Part shown: in pieces, positions 27,662 to 34,807 of the stretch
How positions within the stretch are numbered: the stretch's first letter is position 1
How the letters are laid out: the number at the start of each line of letters is the position of its first letter
Assembly (NCBI RefSeq): GCF_001307105.1
Contig: NZ_LGYN01000029.1
Span: 90,544 to 154,543, forward strand
Direction of reading: 5' to 3'
Length of the DNA stretch: 64,000 bases
Source of the DNA: Bacillus australimaris
Lineage (GTDB): Bacteria; Bacillota; Bacilli; Bacillales; Bacillaceae
Translations under genes and position numbers: made by a program
Notes under the pieces: model-generated
What the model saw: the letters and a program-made list of their open reading frames with translations, nothing else
Databases searched by the model: none
What the model was told of the DNA's origin: nothing

Positions 27662-27696
27662 TTCCGTCTAGTAGAATTTGTTTTCTTTTAGTGGAA
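27662..27696 (+). promoter_or_regulatory. paired candidate IclR operators, regulator side
   Basis: TTCCGTCTAGTAGAA (27662-27676) and TTTCTTTTAGTGGAA (27682-27696) start 20 bp apart, exactly as the pair at 18194-18228. They lie between the divergent carrier gene and the IclR gene. Confidence 0.65.
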
Positions 27697-27770
27697 CATT
27701 TAAAATGGATTATAGCAAAATCGATCGTTTATGTCGATAAGAAATCACAGGGGAAAAGGAGAAAGTGAAC

Positions 27771-28544
27771 ATGGCTGATAAGAAGTCAAAAGAAGAATCA
27801 GGACTGCGTACGGTTCAGCGCGCTTTAGATATTCTTTCTTGTTTTAGTGAAGAACGTCAAGAGCTTACGCTAACGGATATTTCAAAAGAGATGAATTTAG
27901 CAATGTCTACGACAACGAGACTGCTCAAGGCACTTGAAATGAATCATTTTGTGGAAAAGAATCAAGAAACAATGAAATACAGATTGGGGCAAAGACTATA
28001 CCTCCTCGGATACATAGCAGGGAAATCCATTCAGTTGAGGGAACTGGCTAAACCGCTCATGTACGCACTTCGTGATGAAACAAAGGAAACCGTCAACCTG
28101 TATGTAATGGATTCAACAAGCAGGGTTTGTATTGAACAAGCGGAGGGGCTGCAATCGATTCGGCATCTTGTCAAGATTGGTGAGAAGCTGCCATTATACG
28201 CAGGTGCAGGTGGAAAGGTATTATTGGCATTTCAAAGTGAAGAATTTCAACAAAAAGTATTTGCATCTGAGGCTGATCATGTGATGGGAGATGACTGGAA
28301 AAAGGAACGTAAACATATTCTTGACACGTATACTTCTTGCAGCATCGATGAACGGGAGGTAGGATCTGCGGCAGTGGCGGCACCCATCTTTAACATCCAT
28401 GGGGAAGTGAACGCTTGTCTATCCATATCTGGTCCAACCCATCGCTTTACTGAAGAAGTTATTCCTCAGCTGAAGCAAAAAGTGAAAGAACAGGCACAGA
28501 GGCTCTCTGAGCAGCTCGGCTACGTCGTTAAACACAATTTTTAA
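27771..28544 (+). CDS. IclR-family transcriptional regulator
   Basis: A protein of 257 residues. The N-terminal winged helix (TVQRALDILSCFSEERQELTLTDISKEMNLAMSTTTRLLKALE) and C-terminal effector-binding domain (YAGAGGKVLLAF, REVGSAAVAAPIFN, NACLSISGPTHRF) are typical of IclR proteins, which mostly sense small aromatic or carboxylic acids. The ATG at 27771 is nine bases after AAAAGGAG; a GTG at 27765 is possible. Matching operator pairs upstream of this gene and upstream of the operon at 18279 argue that it regulates both and the divergent carrier. Confidence 0.9.
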   Translation: MADKKSKEESGLRTVQRALDILSCFSEERQELTLTDISKEMNLAMSTTTRLLKALEMNHFVEKNQETMKYRLGQRLYLLGYIAGKSIQLRELAKPLMYALRDETKETVNLYVMDSTSRVCIEQAEGLQSIRHLVKIGEKLPLYAGAGGKVLLAFQSEEFQQKVFASEADHVMGDDWKKERKHILDTYTSCSIDEREVGSAAVAAPIFNIHGEVNACLSISGPTHRFTEEVIPQLKQKVKEQAQRLSEQLGYVVKHNF

Positions 28545-28567
28545 GATAACCTATCTTTTCTTGCCCC

Positions 28568-28616
28568 ATTTATCATATAATAGAAACATTATGTAGCATT
28601 CCTTGTCGTAAGGAGG
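28568..28616 (+). promoter_or_regulatory. aroK promoter and leader
   Basis: TATAAT at 28576-28581 without a good -35, followed by a leader with AAGGAGG at 28610-28616. The ribosome site is 13 bases from the ATG, unusually far. The same block is repeated 760 bp downstream. Confidence 0.6.
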
Positions 28617-28629
28617 ACGTGTCACGACC

Positions 28630-29187
28630 ATGAAAATCAATAGAGAAATTCCTGTAAGACAGCGAAATATTGTCCTCATTGGCTTTATGGGGGTTGGAAA
28701 AACAACCATTGGGCAGCTGGTTGCCAAAAAGCTATATAGAGATTTTATTGATGTGGATCAGGAGATTGAAAAAAAATACAACATGACGATTCCAGAGATG
28801 TTTCAGCAAAAAGGAGAAGCATTCTTCCGGCAGGCTGAAAAGGATTATATCGTCGATTTATGTGAACATACGCAGCTCAAGATCGTTTCCCTTGGAGGCG
28901 GTGCATTTAAACAGGAAGAAATCAAACGCTCCTGCTTGAAGCATTGTACAGTTCTTTTCCTTGATCTATCTTGGGAGAATTGGAAGCAGCGGCTTGATAT
29001 CTTAATTGAAAACCGTCCTGTTCTTCACAACCGGACGCTCGATGAGATGAAAGAGCTGTTTGAAGAACGCCGGGAAATTTATTCTCTCCATAACTCAAGA
29101 GTGGAAACAGATCATTTAGAGGCTGAGGAAGTCGCTAATTATATTGTGGACACACTTAAGCTTGGCTGGGATTTATATTCGAAATAA
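28630..29187 (+). CDS. aroK: shikimate kinase
   Basis: A protein of 185 residues, close to B. subtilis AroK. It phosphorylates shikimate with ATP in aromatic amino acid synthesis. Walker A GFMGVGKTT is at about residues 18-26; DVDQEIEKKY (Asp contacting shikimate), the FFRQAEK arginine, the SLGGGAF glycine loop and ENRPVLHNR lid arginine are all present. The ribosome site lies 13 bases from the ATG; no better start is in frame. A terminator follows at 29188. A deleted second copy lies just downstream. Confidence 0.93.
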   Translation: MKINREIPVRQRNIVLIGFMGVGKTTIGQLVAKKLYRDFIDVDQEIEKKYNMTIPEMFQQKGEAFFRQAEKDYIVDLCEHTQLKIVSLGGGAFKQEEIKRSCLKHCTVLFLDLSWENWKQRLDILIENRPVLHNRTLDEMKELFEERREIYSLHNSRVETDHLEAEEVANYIVDTLKLGWDLYSK

Positions 29188-29220
29188 AAAGTCTACCGTT
29201 TAGGGTAGACTTTTTTTATT
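29186..29220 (+). terminator. aroK terminator
   Basis: AAAGTCTACC / GGTAGACTTT stem, loop GTTTA, then a T run. Confidence 0.88.
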
Positions 29221-29327
29221 TATTCGTCCATGTTTGATGACGGATGAAAAAGAAGAGAAAAGATGCTGCTCAGGCTGGCTTCAGCGATGCTTCTATCTTG
29301 CGTACATTGCTTAAAATGCCTCAGTTG

Positions 29328-29460
29328 ATTTATCATATAATAGAAACATTATACAGCACTCCTTGTCGTGAGGAGGACGTATCACGAACATGAAAAGCAA
29401 TAACTGTGAAGATTGATATTTCGAAATAAAAAAGTCTACCAACTAAGGTAGACTTTTTCT
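29328..29460 (+). pseudogene. aroK duplication remnant: promoter, ribosome site and terminator without coding body
   Basis: From 29328 the sequence repeats the aroK promoter, leader and ribosome site almost base for base: the same TATAAT context, CTTGTCGT, AGGAGGACGT and ATGAAAA, all displaced by exactly 760 bp (AGGAGG 29371-29376, ATG 29390). After eight codons (MKSNNCED) it stops. It then matches the aroK end again (TTCGAAATAAAAA and a GTCTACC / GGTAGAC terminator, 29421-29460). About 540 bp of coding sequence is missing. It may still be transcribed as a short RNA or a tiny peptide message. Confidence 0.8.
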
Positions 29461-29466
29461 ATCACG

Positions 29467-30240
29467 TTAATGCTTGATTCCTTGAATCAGTGCAGCTTTT
29501 AAACAGAAGGAAATGGGTTGATGCTGTGTATCGAATTGAACCTGAAAGAGCTGCTTTGTGTCAGGGTCTGCGGCATGAAGGTGGGAAATGATCTCCTTTT
29601 GAACATTTTCTGGTGTGCGTCCGCGTATCATCCAGTCCTGATAATCAATATGCAGATTCCAGTAACGAATATCTTCTTTAGTCAGATGGTTTTCAGCGAA
29701 GAGCTCTTTCCATTCTGATAACGAGCTTTCACGCACATGGGAAGGGTCTCTCAGTCTATTTAAATGATTAATAAATGAATCCTGTACAGGGTTTTCAGGT
29801 GCATAATGGTCGACGAGCAGAAATTTGCCGCCTTTCTTTAAGACACGGCTGATTTCAGACATGGCTGCCGGGAGGTTTGGAAAGTGATGAGCAGCAAATC
29901 GGCACGTCACTAATTCAAATGATTCATCAGGGAAGGGCAATGCTTCTGCTGCTGCCTGCTCAAAAGTAATGTGGGTCAGCTGGCGTTCTTCCGCTAGTGC
30001 TTCAGCAACCTCGATCATTTTTTGTGTGACATCAATACCGATTCCTTTAGAGATGACGTCTGAAAAGGAAAAAACGGTATGTCCTGCAGCGCAGCCAATA
30101 TCAAGTAAATGCTCTTGTCCCTTCGCATTTGCTGCGGTTTTCATCCATTCTAGCTCTTCTCCGGCAGCAAATATGGGTGAATCTCGATAGTTCTCGGCAT
30201 TCTGTGAGAATTGGTTCTCTGCTTTAGCATATGGATTCAT
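29467..30240 (-). CDS. ycgJ: class I SAM-dependent methyltransferase YcgJ
   Basis: A cytoplasmic methyltransferase of 257 residues of the UbiE/COQ5 type. Motif I LLDIGCAAGHTVFSF is near residue 45, the acidic loop GIGIDVTQKMIEVA near 67, then FEQAAAEALPFPDESFELVTCRFAAHHF and RVLKKGGKFLLVDHYAPE. Substrate unknown. The order aroK-ycgJ-ycgK-cah matches B. subtilis. GGGGGAAAAG precedes the ATG. It is divergent from ycgK. Confidence 0.87.
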   Translation of the reverse strand: MNPYAKAENQFSQNAENYRDSPIFAAGEELEWMKTAANAKGQEHLLDIGCAAGHTVFSFSDVISKGIGIDVTQKMIEVAEALAEERQLTHITFEQAAAEALPFPDESFELVTCRFAAHHFPNLPAAMSEISRVLKKGGKFLLVDHYAPENPVQDSFINHLNRLRDPSHVRESSLSEWKELFAENHLTKEDIRYWNLHIDYQDWMIRGRTPENVQKEIISHLHAADPDTKQLFQVQFDTQHQPISFCLKAALIQGIKH

Positions 30241-30346
30241 TTCTTTTCCCCCTTTTTGTTGTCTTTCTATCGTAGAATGCGGCTTGTTCTTTGTCTAAGA
30301 CTTAAAACATATGGCGTCAATAGTTAAAAGCTATGAGGTGATAAAA

Positions 30347-31276
30347 GTGGATATACGTATGATGGAATATGTCATTGAAGTGTACCGGCAGCAAAGTTTT
30401 ACAAAAGCAGCAGAAAAACTTCACATTGCACAGCCTTCTTTAAGTCAGCAAATTAAGAAGTTGGAGGGGGAATTAAACACACCCCTCTTTATTCGAAAGT
30501 ATGGACAAGTCACGCCCACACCTCAAGGAAGTCGCTTGATCAAAAGGGCTGAGAACATTTTGAAGGAACGAGACGATTTGCTGCGTGAGATGGAAGAAGC
30601 TGCGTACGAGGTGGGCAAGGAACTGAAAATCGGAGCGCCAGCCGTCACAGGCGGGTATGTCTTGCCAGGTTTATTAAAAACTTTCTGTCAAACGTATCCT
30701 CATGTTCACGTTCAATTAATAGAAGAATCACCCCGTAAGCTAGAGAGTCTGCTATTGGCTGGAAAACTGGATTTGGCTGTTTTGTCTATGCCTGTCGAGC
30801 ATGAATCATTAAAAACGAAACAAATGCTGACAGAGCCACTCCTTCTGGCAGCCCCGCAATCTGCTATGCCCTGGTTAACTGCGGAATTGAACGATATCAT
30901 CGAGCAAGCAGCGCAAAAAGAGCGCCATGATCAAGTGGTTCCATTTCACCTTCTCGAAGGGGTTCCATTTATTATGCTGAAAGAGGGATACGGTTTTCGG
31001 CAAGTGGTCACGGAACTGTGCCGTCATCACGGTTTTCAGCCAAAAGTGGCTTTTGAAACAAGTCATATTCAAACAGCACAGGCATTGGTCAAAAACGAAC
31101 TAGGGGTGACGGTCGTGCCGAAAATGGTAGCACAAGAGGAAAGGAACCAAGTCACTTATTTGCAAATTGATTCATGCCCAACCCGCACACTTGTGTTTGC
31201 ATATGTGGAAGAAAGGTATTTAACAAAAGCTGCCCAAGCCTTCATGAACCTTTATCAGAAACAAGAAAAGACTTAA
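30347..31276 (+). CDS. ycgK: LysR-family regulator YcgK
   Basis: A protein of 309 residues. The N-terminal winged helix-turn-helix (YRQQSFTKAAEKLHIAQPSLSQQIKKLEGELNTPLFIR) is typical of LysR regulators, followed by a periplasmic-binding-like effector domain (KIGAPAVTGGYVLPGLLKTF, LDLAVLSMPVEH). GTG at 30347 is chosen because AGGTGA stands five bases upstream; the in-frame ATG at 30311 has no ribosome site. It is divergent from the methyltransferase ycgJ, its probable target. The effector is unknown. Confidence 0.87.
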   Translation: MDIRMMEYVIEVYRQQSFTKAAEKLHIAQPSLSQQIKKLEGELNTPLFIRKYGQVTPTPQGSRLIKRAENILKERDDLLREMEEAAYEVGKELKIGAPAVTGGYVLPGLLKTFCQTYPHVHVQLIEESPRKLESLLLAGKLDLAVLSMPVEHESLKTKQMLTEPLLLAAPQSAMPWLTAELNDIIEQAAQKERHDQVVPFHLLEGVPFIMLKEGYGFRQVVTELCRHHGFQPKVAFETSHIQTAQALVKNELGVTVVPKMVAQEERNQVTYLQIDSCPTRTLVFAYVEERYLTKAAQAFMNLYQKQEKT

Positions 31277-31349
31277 ACAAACGTTTGATGAAATAGAAAA
31301 AAGCAGGGGAATTCCCTGCTCAGTGCGCGGACAAACCCTCACATTTGTT

Positions 31350-31380
31350 GTCAGGTCTGCGCTTCGGTGCTCGTCCTTCC
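31350..31380 (+). repeat. dispersed intergenic repeat, copy B
   Basis: The counterpart of 13399-13428, with 27 of 30 aligned positions identical and one extra base. It again lies between a gene end and a GGCTAAA hairpin. Confidence 0.6.
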
Positions 31381-31391
31381 ACATTGAAAAG

Positions 31392-31433
31392 AAGACAAAG
31401 GGCTAAAATCAAGATCATTTAGCCCTTTGTCAG
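31392..31433. terminator. hairpin between ycgK and the nitrilase gene
   Basis: A perfect 14-bp stem GACAAAGGGCTAAA (31394-31407) / TTTAGCCCTTTGTC (31418-31431), related to the hairpins at 13467 and 23599. It probably terminates both convergent transcripts, although the T run is short. Confidence 0.6.
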
Positions 31434-31443
31434 CACTCCATTT

Positions 31444-32229
31444 TTAATATAAGTCCAGACGCTGATCCGTCATCACTGGAATTTGCTGTCTTACTTCATC
31501 TACTAGCTGAAGATCAATTTCTGCATAATAAATGTCTTCGTCATCGTTTGTTTCAAGCAGAATGCGGCCGAGTGGATCAATTACCATGGAGTGTCCAGGA
31601 AATTCTGTGTCCCTGCTTGTGCCAGTCCGGTTGACAGCAATCATAAATGACTGATTCTCAATCGCTCTTGCAATGAGCAGGCTGCGCCAATGATCCACTC
31701 TGGCTGACGGCCATTGCGCTGTATTGACGAGGATCTTTGCCCCTTTGTTCACAAGTGTTCTAGAAAGCTGCGGGAAGCGGAGGTCATAGCAGATCATCGC
31801 ACCAATTTTCACATCTTCACTATAGTCAAATAAACCAAGCTGATCACCAGCGGTCAAATAGTTGTGCTCATCCATTAGACGGAACAAGTGAATTTTATCA
31901 TAATCTAACAGAAGCTCACCTTGGCGGTTAAAGACATACATCGTGTTGGTGATGTTTTCATCTTCTGTCCGCTTATTTAAGACACTGCCTGCGATGAGAT
32001 ATACTTGGTGCTTGCGGGCAAAGGAAGAGAAAAGCTGTTTTGTGCGTTCACCGTTTACATCCGCAAGCTGATCGGCTTGTTCAAGGGCGTAGCCGGTATT
32101 CCACATTTCGGGTAAAATGATCAGGTCAGGCTGCTCGTGAATTGCTTCTTCTAAGAAAGCTTCTGCTTTTTTAAAGTTCACTTCAGGTTCTCCAATTTGT
32201 ACATCCATTTGGATAAGGGCGATTTTCAT
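31444..32229 (-). CDS. carbon-nitrogen hydrolase (nitrilase family, omega-amidase-like)
   Basis: A protein of 261 residues with the Glu-Lys-Cys triad of the nitrilase superfamily: Glu in ILPEMWNTGY, Lys in DYDKIHLFRLMDEHNYL and Cys in GAMICYDLRFPQ. WPSARVDHWRSLLIARAIENQ is also conserved. It resembles B. subtilis MtnU (YkrU), thought to be a 2-oxoglutaramate/omega-amidase-type enzyme, but here it lies outside any methionine salvage cluster. GGAGG-rich sequence precedes the ATG. It is divergent from cah. Confidence 0.85.
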   Translation of the reverse strand: MKIALIQMDVQIGEPEVNFKKAEAFLEEAIHEQPDLIILPEMWNTGYALEQADQLADVNGERTKQLFSSFARKHQVYLIAGSVLNKRTEDENITNTMYVFNRQGELLLDYDKIHLFRLMDEHNYLTAGDQLGLFDYSEDVKIGAMICYDLRFPQLSRTLVNKGAKILVNTAQWPSARVDHWRSLLIARAIENQSFMIAVNRTGTSRDTEFPGHSMVIDPLGRILLETNDDEDIYYAEIDLQLVDEVRQQIPVMTDQRLDLY

Positions 32230-32267
32230 AGGGGGTTCCTCCTTTTTTCGCTATATGTCATGTGAAA

Positions 32268-32297
32268 ATTCATGAACGATCGATCATCTTCATGAAT
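32268..32297. promoter_or_regulatory. inverted repeat between divergent amidase and cah
   Basis: ATTCATGA (32268-32275) / TCATGAAT (32290-32297), perfect eight-bp arms with a 14-base spacer containing CGATCGATC. It is a candidate operator or hairpin. Confidence 0.45.
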
Positions 32298-32432
32298 ATA
32301 TTGTAAAGGATGATTCTGTCTGAGAACATCTAGTCTTTATGGTCAGTTTCTTTATCATAAAGGTTTCCATCATCTTTGCCAATAGAAATGTCAGAAGGTT
32401 TTGTTAAATGACTTTCTCAATCAAGAAATGAG

Positions 32433-32441
32433 TGGTATGAT
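32433..32441 (+). promoter_or_regulatory. extended -10 promoter of cah
   Basis: TGGTATGAT (TG extension plus TATGAT at 32436-32441), with a weak TTTCTC 17 bp upstream, 37 bp before the start codon. Confidence 0.5.
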
Positions 32442-32477
32442 ATATATAACTAATAAAACAAAGGGGAATAGTGGGAT

Positions 32478-33434
32478 ATGCAATTGTACGATTTATCACT
32501 AGAAGATCTAAAAAAATATAAACCAAAGAAAACAGCACGTCCTGATTTCTCAGACTTTTGGAAGGCATCGCTTGAAGAACTGCGTCAAGTGGAGGCAGAT
32601 CCAGCGCTTGAACCTTATGACTATCCAGTGAAAGGGGTCAAGGTGTACCGCCTGACGTATCAAAGCTTTGGGCACTCTCGAATTGAAGGCTGGTACGCGG
32701 TACCAGATCAATCAGGTCCGCATCCAGCGCTCGTTCGTTTTCATGGCTATAATGCCAGCTATGATGGCGGCATTCACGACATCGTCAACTGGGCGCTGCA
32801 TGGCTATGCGACATTTGGTATGCTCGTCCGCGGTCAAGGCGGCAGTGAAGATACGTCAGTGACACCAGGCGGTCACGCTTTGGGATGGATGACAAAAGGT
32901 ATTTTATCCAAGGAGACTTATTATTATCGCGGTGTTTATTTAGATGCCGTCCGTGCACTTGAAGTGGTTCAATCCTTCCCCGAAGTAGATGAACACCGAA
33001 TCGGCGTGATTGGAGGAAGTCAGGGAGGTGCATTAGCGATCGCCGCCGCAGCCCTTTCAGACATTCCGAAGGTCGTAGCAGCAGATTATCCTTATTTATC
33101 AAACTTCGAGCGTGCAGTGGATGTCGCATTGGAGCAGCCTTATTTAGAAATCAATTCGTACTTTCGGAGAAATAGTGATCCTGAAGCGGAGGAAAAGGCA
33201 TTTGAGACATTAAGCTATTTTGATTTAATCAATTTAGCTGGATGGGTGAAACAGCCAACATTGATGGCGATTGGTCTGATTGATAAAATAACCCCGCCAT
33301 CTACTGTGTTTGCGGCATATAATCATTTAGAAACAGATAAAGACTTAAAGGTGTATCGCTATTTTGGACACGAATATATCCCGGCTTTTCAAACAGAGAA
33401 GCTCGCCTTCTTACAAAAGCATTTGCTCAAATAA
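32478..33434 (+). CDS. cah: cephalosporin-C deacetylase / acetyl xylan esterase
   Basis: A cytoplasmic carbohydrate esterase family 7 enzyme of 318 residues that removes acetyl groups from acetylated xylo-oligosaccharides and cephalosporin C. The catalytic triad is Ser181 in GGSQGG, Asp269 in GLIDKITPP and His298 in FGHEYIPAF. The RGQG oxyanion segment is near residue 118. There is no signal peptide, as expected. This is the same protein type as the studied B. pumilus AXE. It has its own promoter and terminator. Confidence 0.96.
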   Translation: MQLYDLSLEDLKKYKPKKTARPDFSDFWKASLEELRQVEADPALEPYDYPVKGVKVYRLTYQSFGHSRIEGWYAVPDQSGPHPALVRFHGYNASYDGGIHDIVNWALHGYATFGMLVRGQGGSEDTSVTPGGHALGWMTKGILSKETYYYRGVYLDAVRALEVVQSFPEVDEHRIGVIGGSQGGALAIAAAALSDIPKVVAADYPYLSNFERAVDVALEQPYLEINSYFRRNSDPEAEEKAFETLSYFDLINLAGWVKQPTLMAIGLIDKITPPSTVFAAYNHLETDKDLKVYRYFGHEYIPAFQTEKLAFLQKHLLK

Positions 33435-33437
33435 AAG

Positions 33438-33472
33438 AACAAAGAGGCCACTCTAGGAGGGCCTCTTTTTTA
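33438..33472. terminator. cah terminator
   Basis: AAAGAGGCC / GGCCTCTTT stem, then a T run. It is convergent with the next gene. Confidence 0.85.
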
Positions 33473-33784
33473 ATAACTCGTATTCTGTCTTGTTTTTTCA
33501 TCAGGCACTAACGCCGTGATAATGAGGGCAAGAGCTGTGATGATATGAAGGATGAATCCGAGTATCGGAATCCAGGCGAGGCATGATGTGACAATTCCGA
33601 TGATACTTCCAATCATTGGTCCTTGGTCTCGCTTCGATAAGACGAGTGTGATAATATGCAGAATAAGCATGACCATGAGCGGTGAATAGCCATTACTGAT
33701 GATAAATAAACCTCCAATCACAGGGATGGCGAGACAGGCTTCAAAAATCCCGGTGATCCATTTCATGATGCGAGATATAGACAT
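33470..33784 (-). CDS. small membrane protein, unknown function
   Basis: A protein of 104 residues with three to four hydrophobic segments (about residues 8-30, 33-50, 56-75 and 78-95) and a charged C-terminal tail (VPDEKTRQNTSY). The ATG at 33784 is preceded by AAAAAGGAG eight bases upstream; a longer frame from 33835 reads through that site. No family was recognised. The gene is not in the B. subtilis cah-ycgL interval. Confidence 0.7.
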   Translation of the reverse strand: MSISRIMKWITGIFEACLAIPVIGGLFIISNGYSPLMVMLILHIITLVLSKRDQGPMIGSIIGIVTSCLAWIPILGFILHIITALALIITALVPDEKTRQNTSY

Positions 33785-33873
33785 GAGATCCAACTCCTTT
33801 TTCTTATATGTCATATTCGTATTTTCCCTAAACATGAAGAAGTCATGCAGAATTCTATAGAAAGAGTTGATGG

Positions 33874-34647
33874 ATGATGAGAGAGAGAATCAAGGAAGAG
33901 CTGAAAATCATCGAAGAAACGTATGACGTCAAGATTTGCCTCGCAGTTGAATCAGGCAGCCGGGCATGGGGATTTCCTTCGACTGATAGTGATTATGATG
34001 TTCGTTTTCTATATGTTCCTCGGAAAGAATGGTATTGGGCGATGGAAGAGCAACGTGATGTCATTGAACGGCCGATTGATGACATGCTTGATATAAGCGG
34101 CTGGGAGCTTAGAAAGGCACTTCGCTTATTCAATAAATCGAATCCGTCCATCATGGAATGGCTGTCCTCTGACATCATCTATGCTGAATCCTTCTCGTTG
34201 GCAAAACAGCTAAGAGACTTAAAGGATCGAGCCTTTTATCCTGCGGCTTTGATGTATCACTACCTCAACATGGCGAAGCGGAATGAGAGTCAATATTTAC
34301 GAGAAGAGCAAGTCCGAATCAAGAAGTATTTTTATGTACTTCGTCCCCTGCTTGCTTGTCAGTGGATTGAACGCTACCGGACGGTTCCACCGATGGATTT
34401 TCATGAATTGTTACAAGAGCTTGTGGAGGATGGACCGCTTTTAGCTGAAATTCATGAGCTGCTCAAACGCAAAATGGACGGTGTAGAGATGGATTTAGAG
34501 AACCGGCTTGCATATGTCCATCCATTTATCGACAAAGAGCTGGCGCGTTTTCAAGAATTGGTGAAAAGCTACAATCAGCCGAAAGATCATCTGATGCAAG
34601 AATTAAATGAGCTGATGCAGTCTACCCTTGATGAGGTGTGGGCGTAA
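33874..34647 (+). CDS. ycgL: DNA-polymerase-beta-type nucleotidyltransferase YcgL
   Basis: A protein of 257 residues of the minimal nucleotidyltransferase family related to RlaP. The active-site motif AVESGSRAWGFPSTDSDYDVRFLYV holds the GS pair and the D-x-D metal ligands (about residues 25-50). The rest is helical, with KSNPSIMEWLSSDIIY characteristic of the family. It might tailor RNA ends or modify a small substrate; no role is shown. Several ATG codons lie together at 33870-33877; 33874 or 33877 fits the reading frame. Confidence 0.85.
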   Translation: MMRERIKEELKIIEETYDVKICLAVESGSRAWGFPSTDSDYDVRFLYVPRKEWYWAMEEQRDVIERPIDDMLDISGWELRKALRLFNKSNPSIMEWLSSDIIYAESFSLAKQLRDLKDRAFYPAALMYHYLNMAKRNESQYLREEQVRIKKYFYVLRPLLACQWIERYRTVPPMDFHELLQELVEDGPLLAEIHELLKRKMDGVEMDLENRLAYVHPFIDKELARFQELVKSYNQPKDHLMQELNELMQSTLDEVWA

Positions 34648-34652
34648 GCAGG

Positions 34653-34685
34653 GAAGAGCCAGCCGGAGGAGGCAGGCTCTTTTTT
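34653..34685 (+). terminator. ycgL terminator
   Basis: AGAGCC / GGCTCT stem followed by six T residues. Confidence 0.75.
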
Positions 34686-34693
34686 ATCTCTTA

Positions 34694-34771
34694 TTGTGAT
34701 AAAACCACAAAAAAAGTCAGAATTTTTGTCATCTTCAAATATTGTAGCGGACAGCTCATGAGCCTTACAAT
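34694..34771 (+). promoter_or_regulatory. putMB promoter with candidate PutR site
   Basis: The inverted repeat TTGTGATAAAACCACAA (34694-34710, five-bp arms) lies upstream of TTGTAG (34742-34747), an 18-bp spacer and TACAAT (34766-34771). The spacer holds the palindrome GCTCATGAGC (34754-34763). PutR is known to activate this operon with proline, so the upstream repeat is the best candidate site by position. Confidence 0.55.
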
Positions 34772-34807
34772 AAAGACATAGCTTACAAAGAGTGGGAGGT
34801 GCCCTTT

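Noticed and set aside
29390..29416. The eight-codon frame in the aroK remnant as a real gene
   Set aside because: It is probably leftover sequence after deletion; there is no evidence of peptide function, although the ribosome site is intact.
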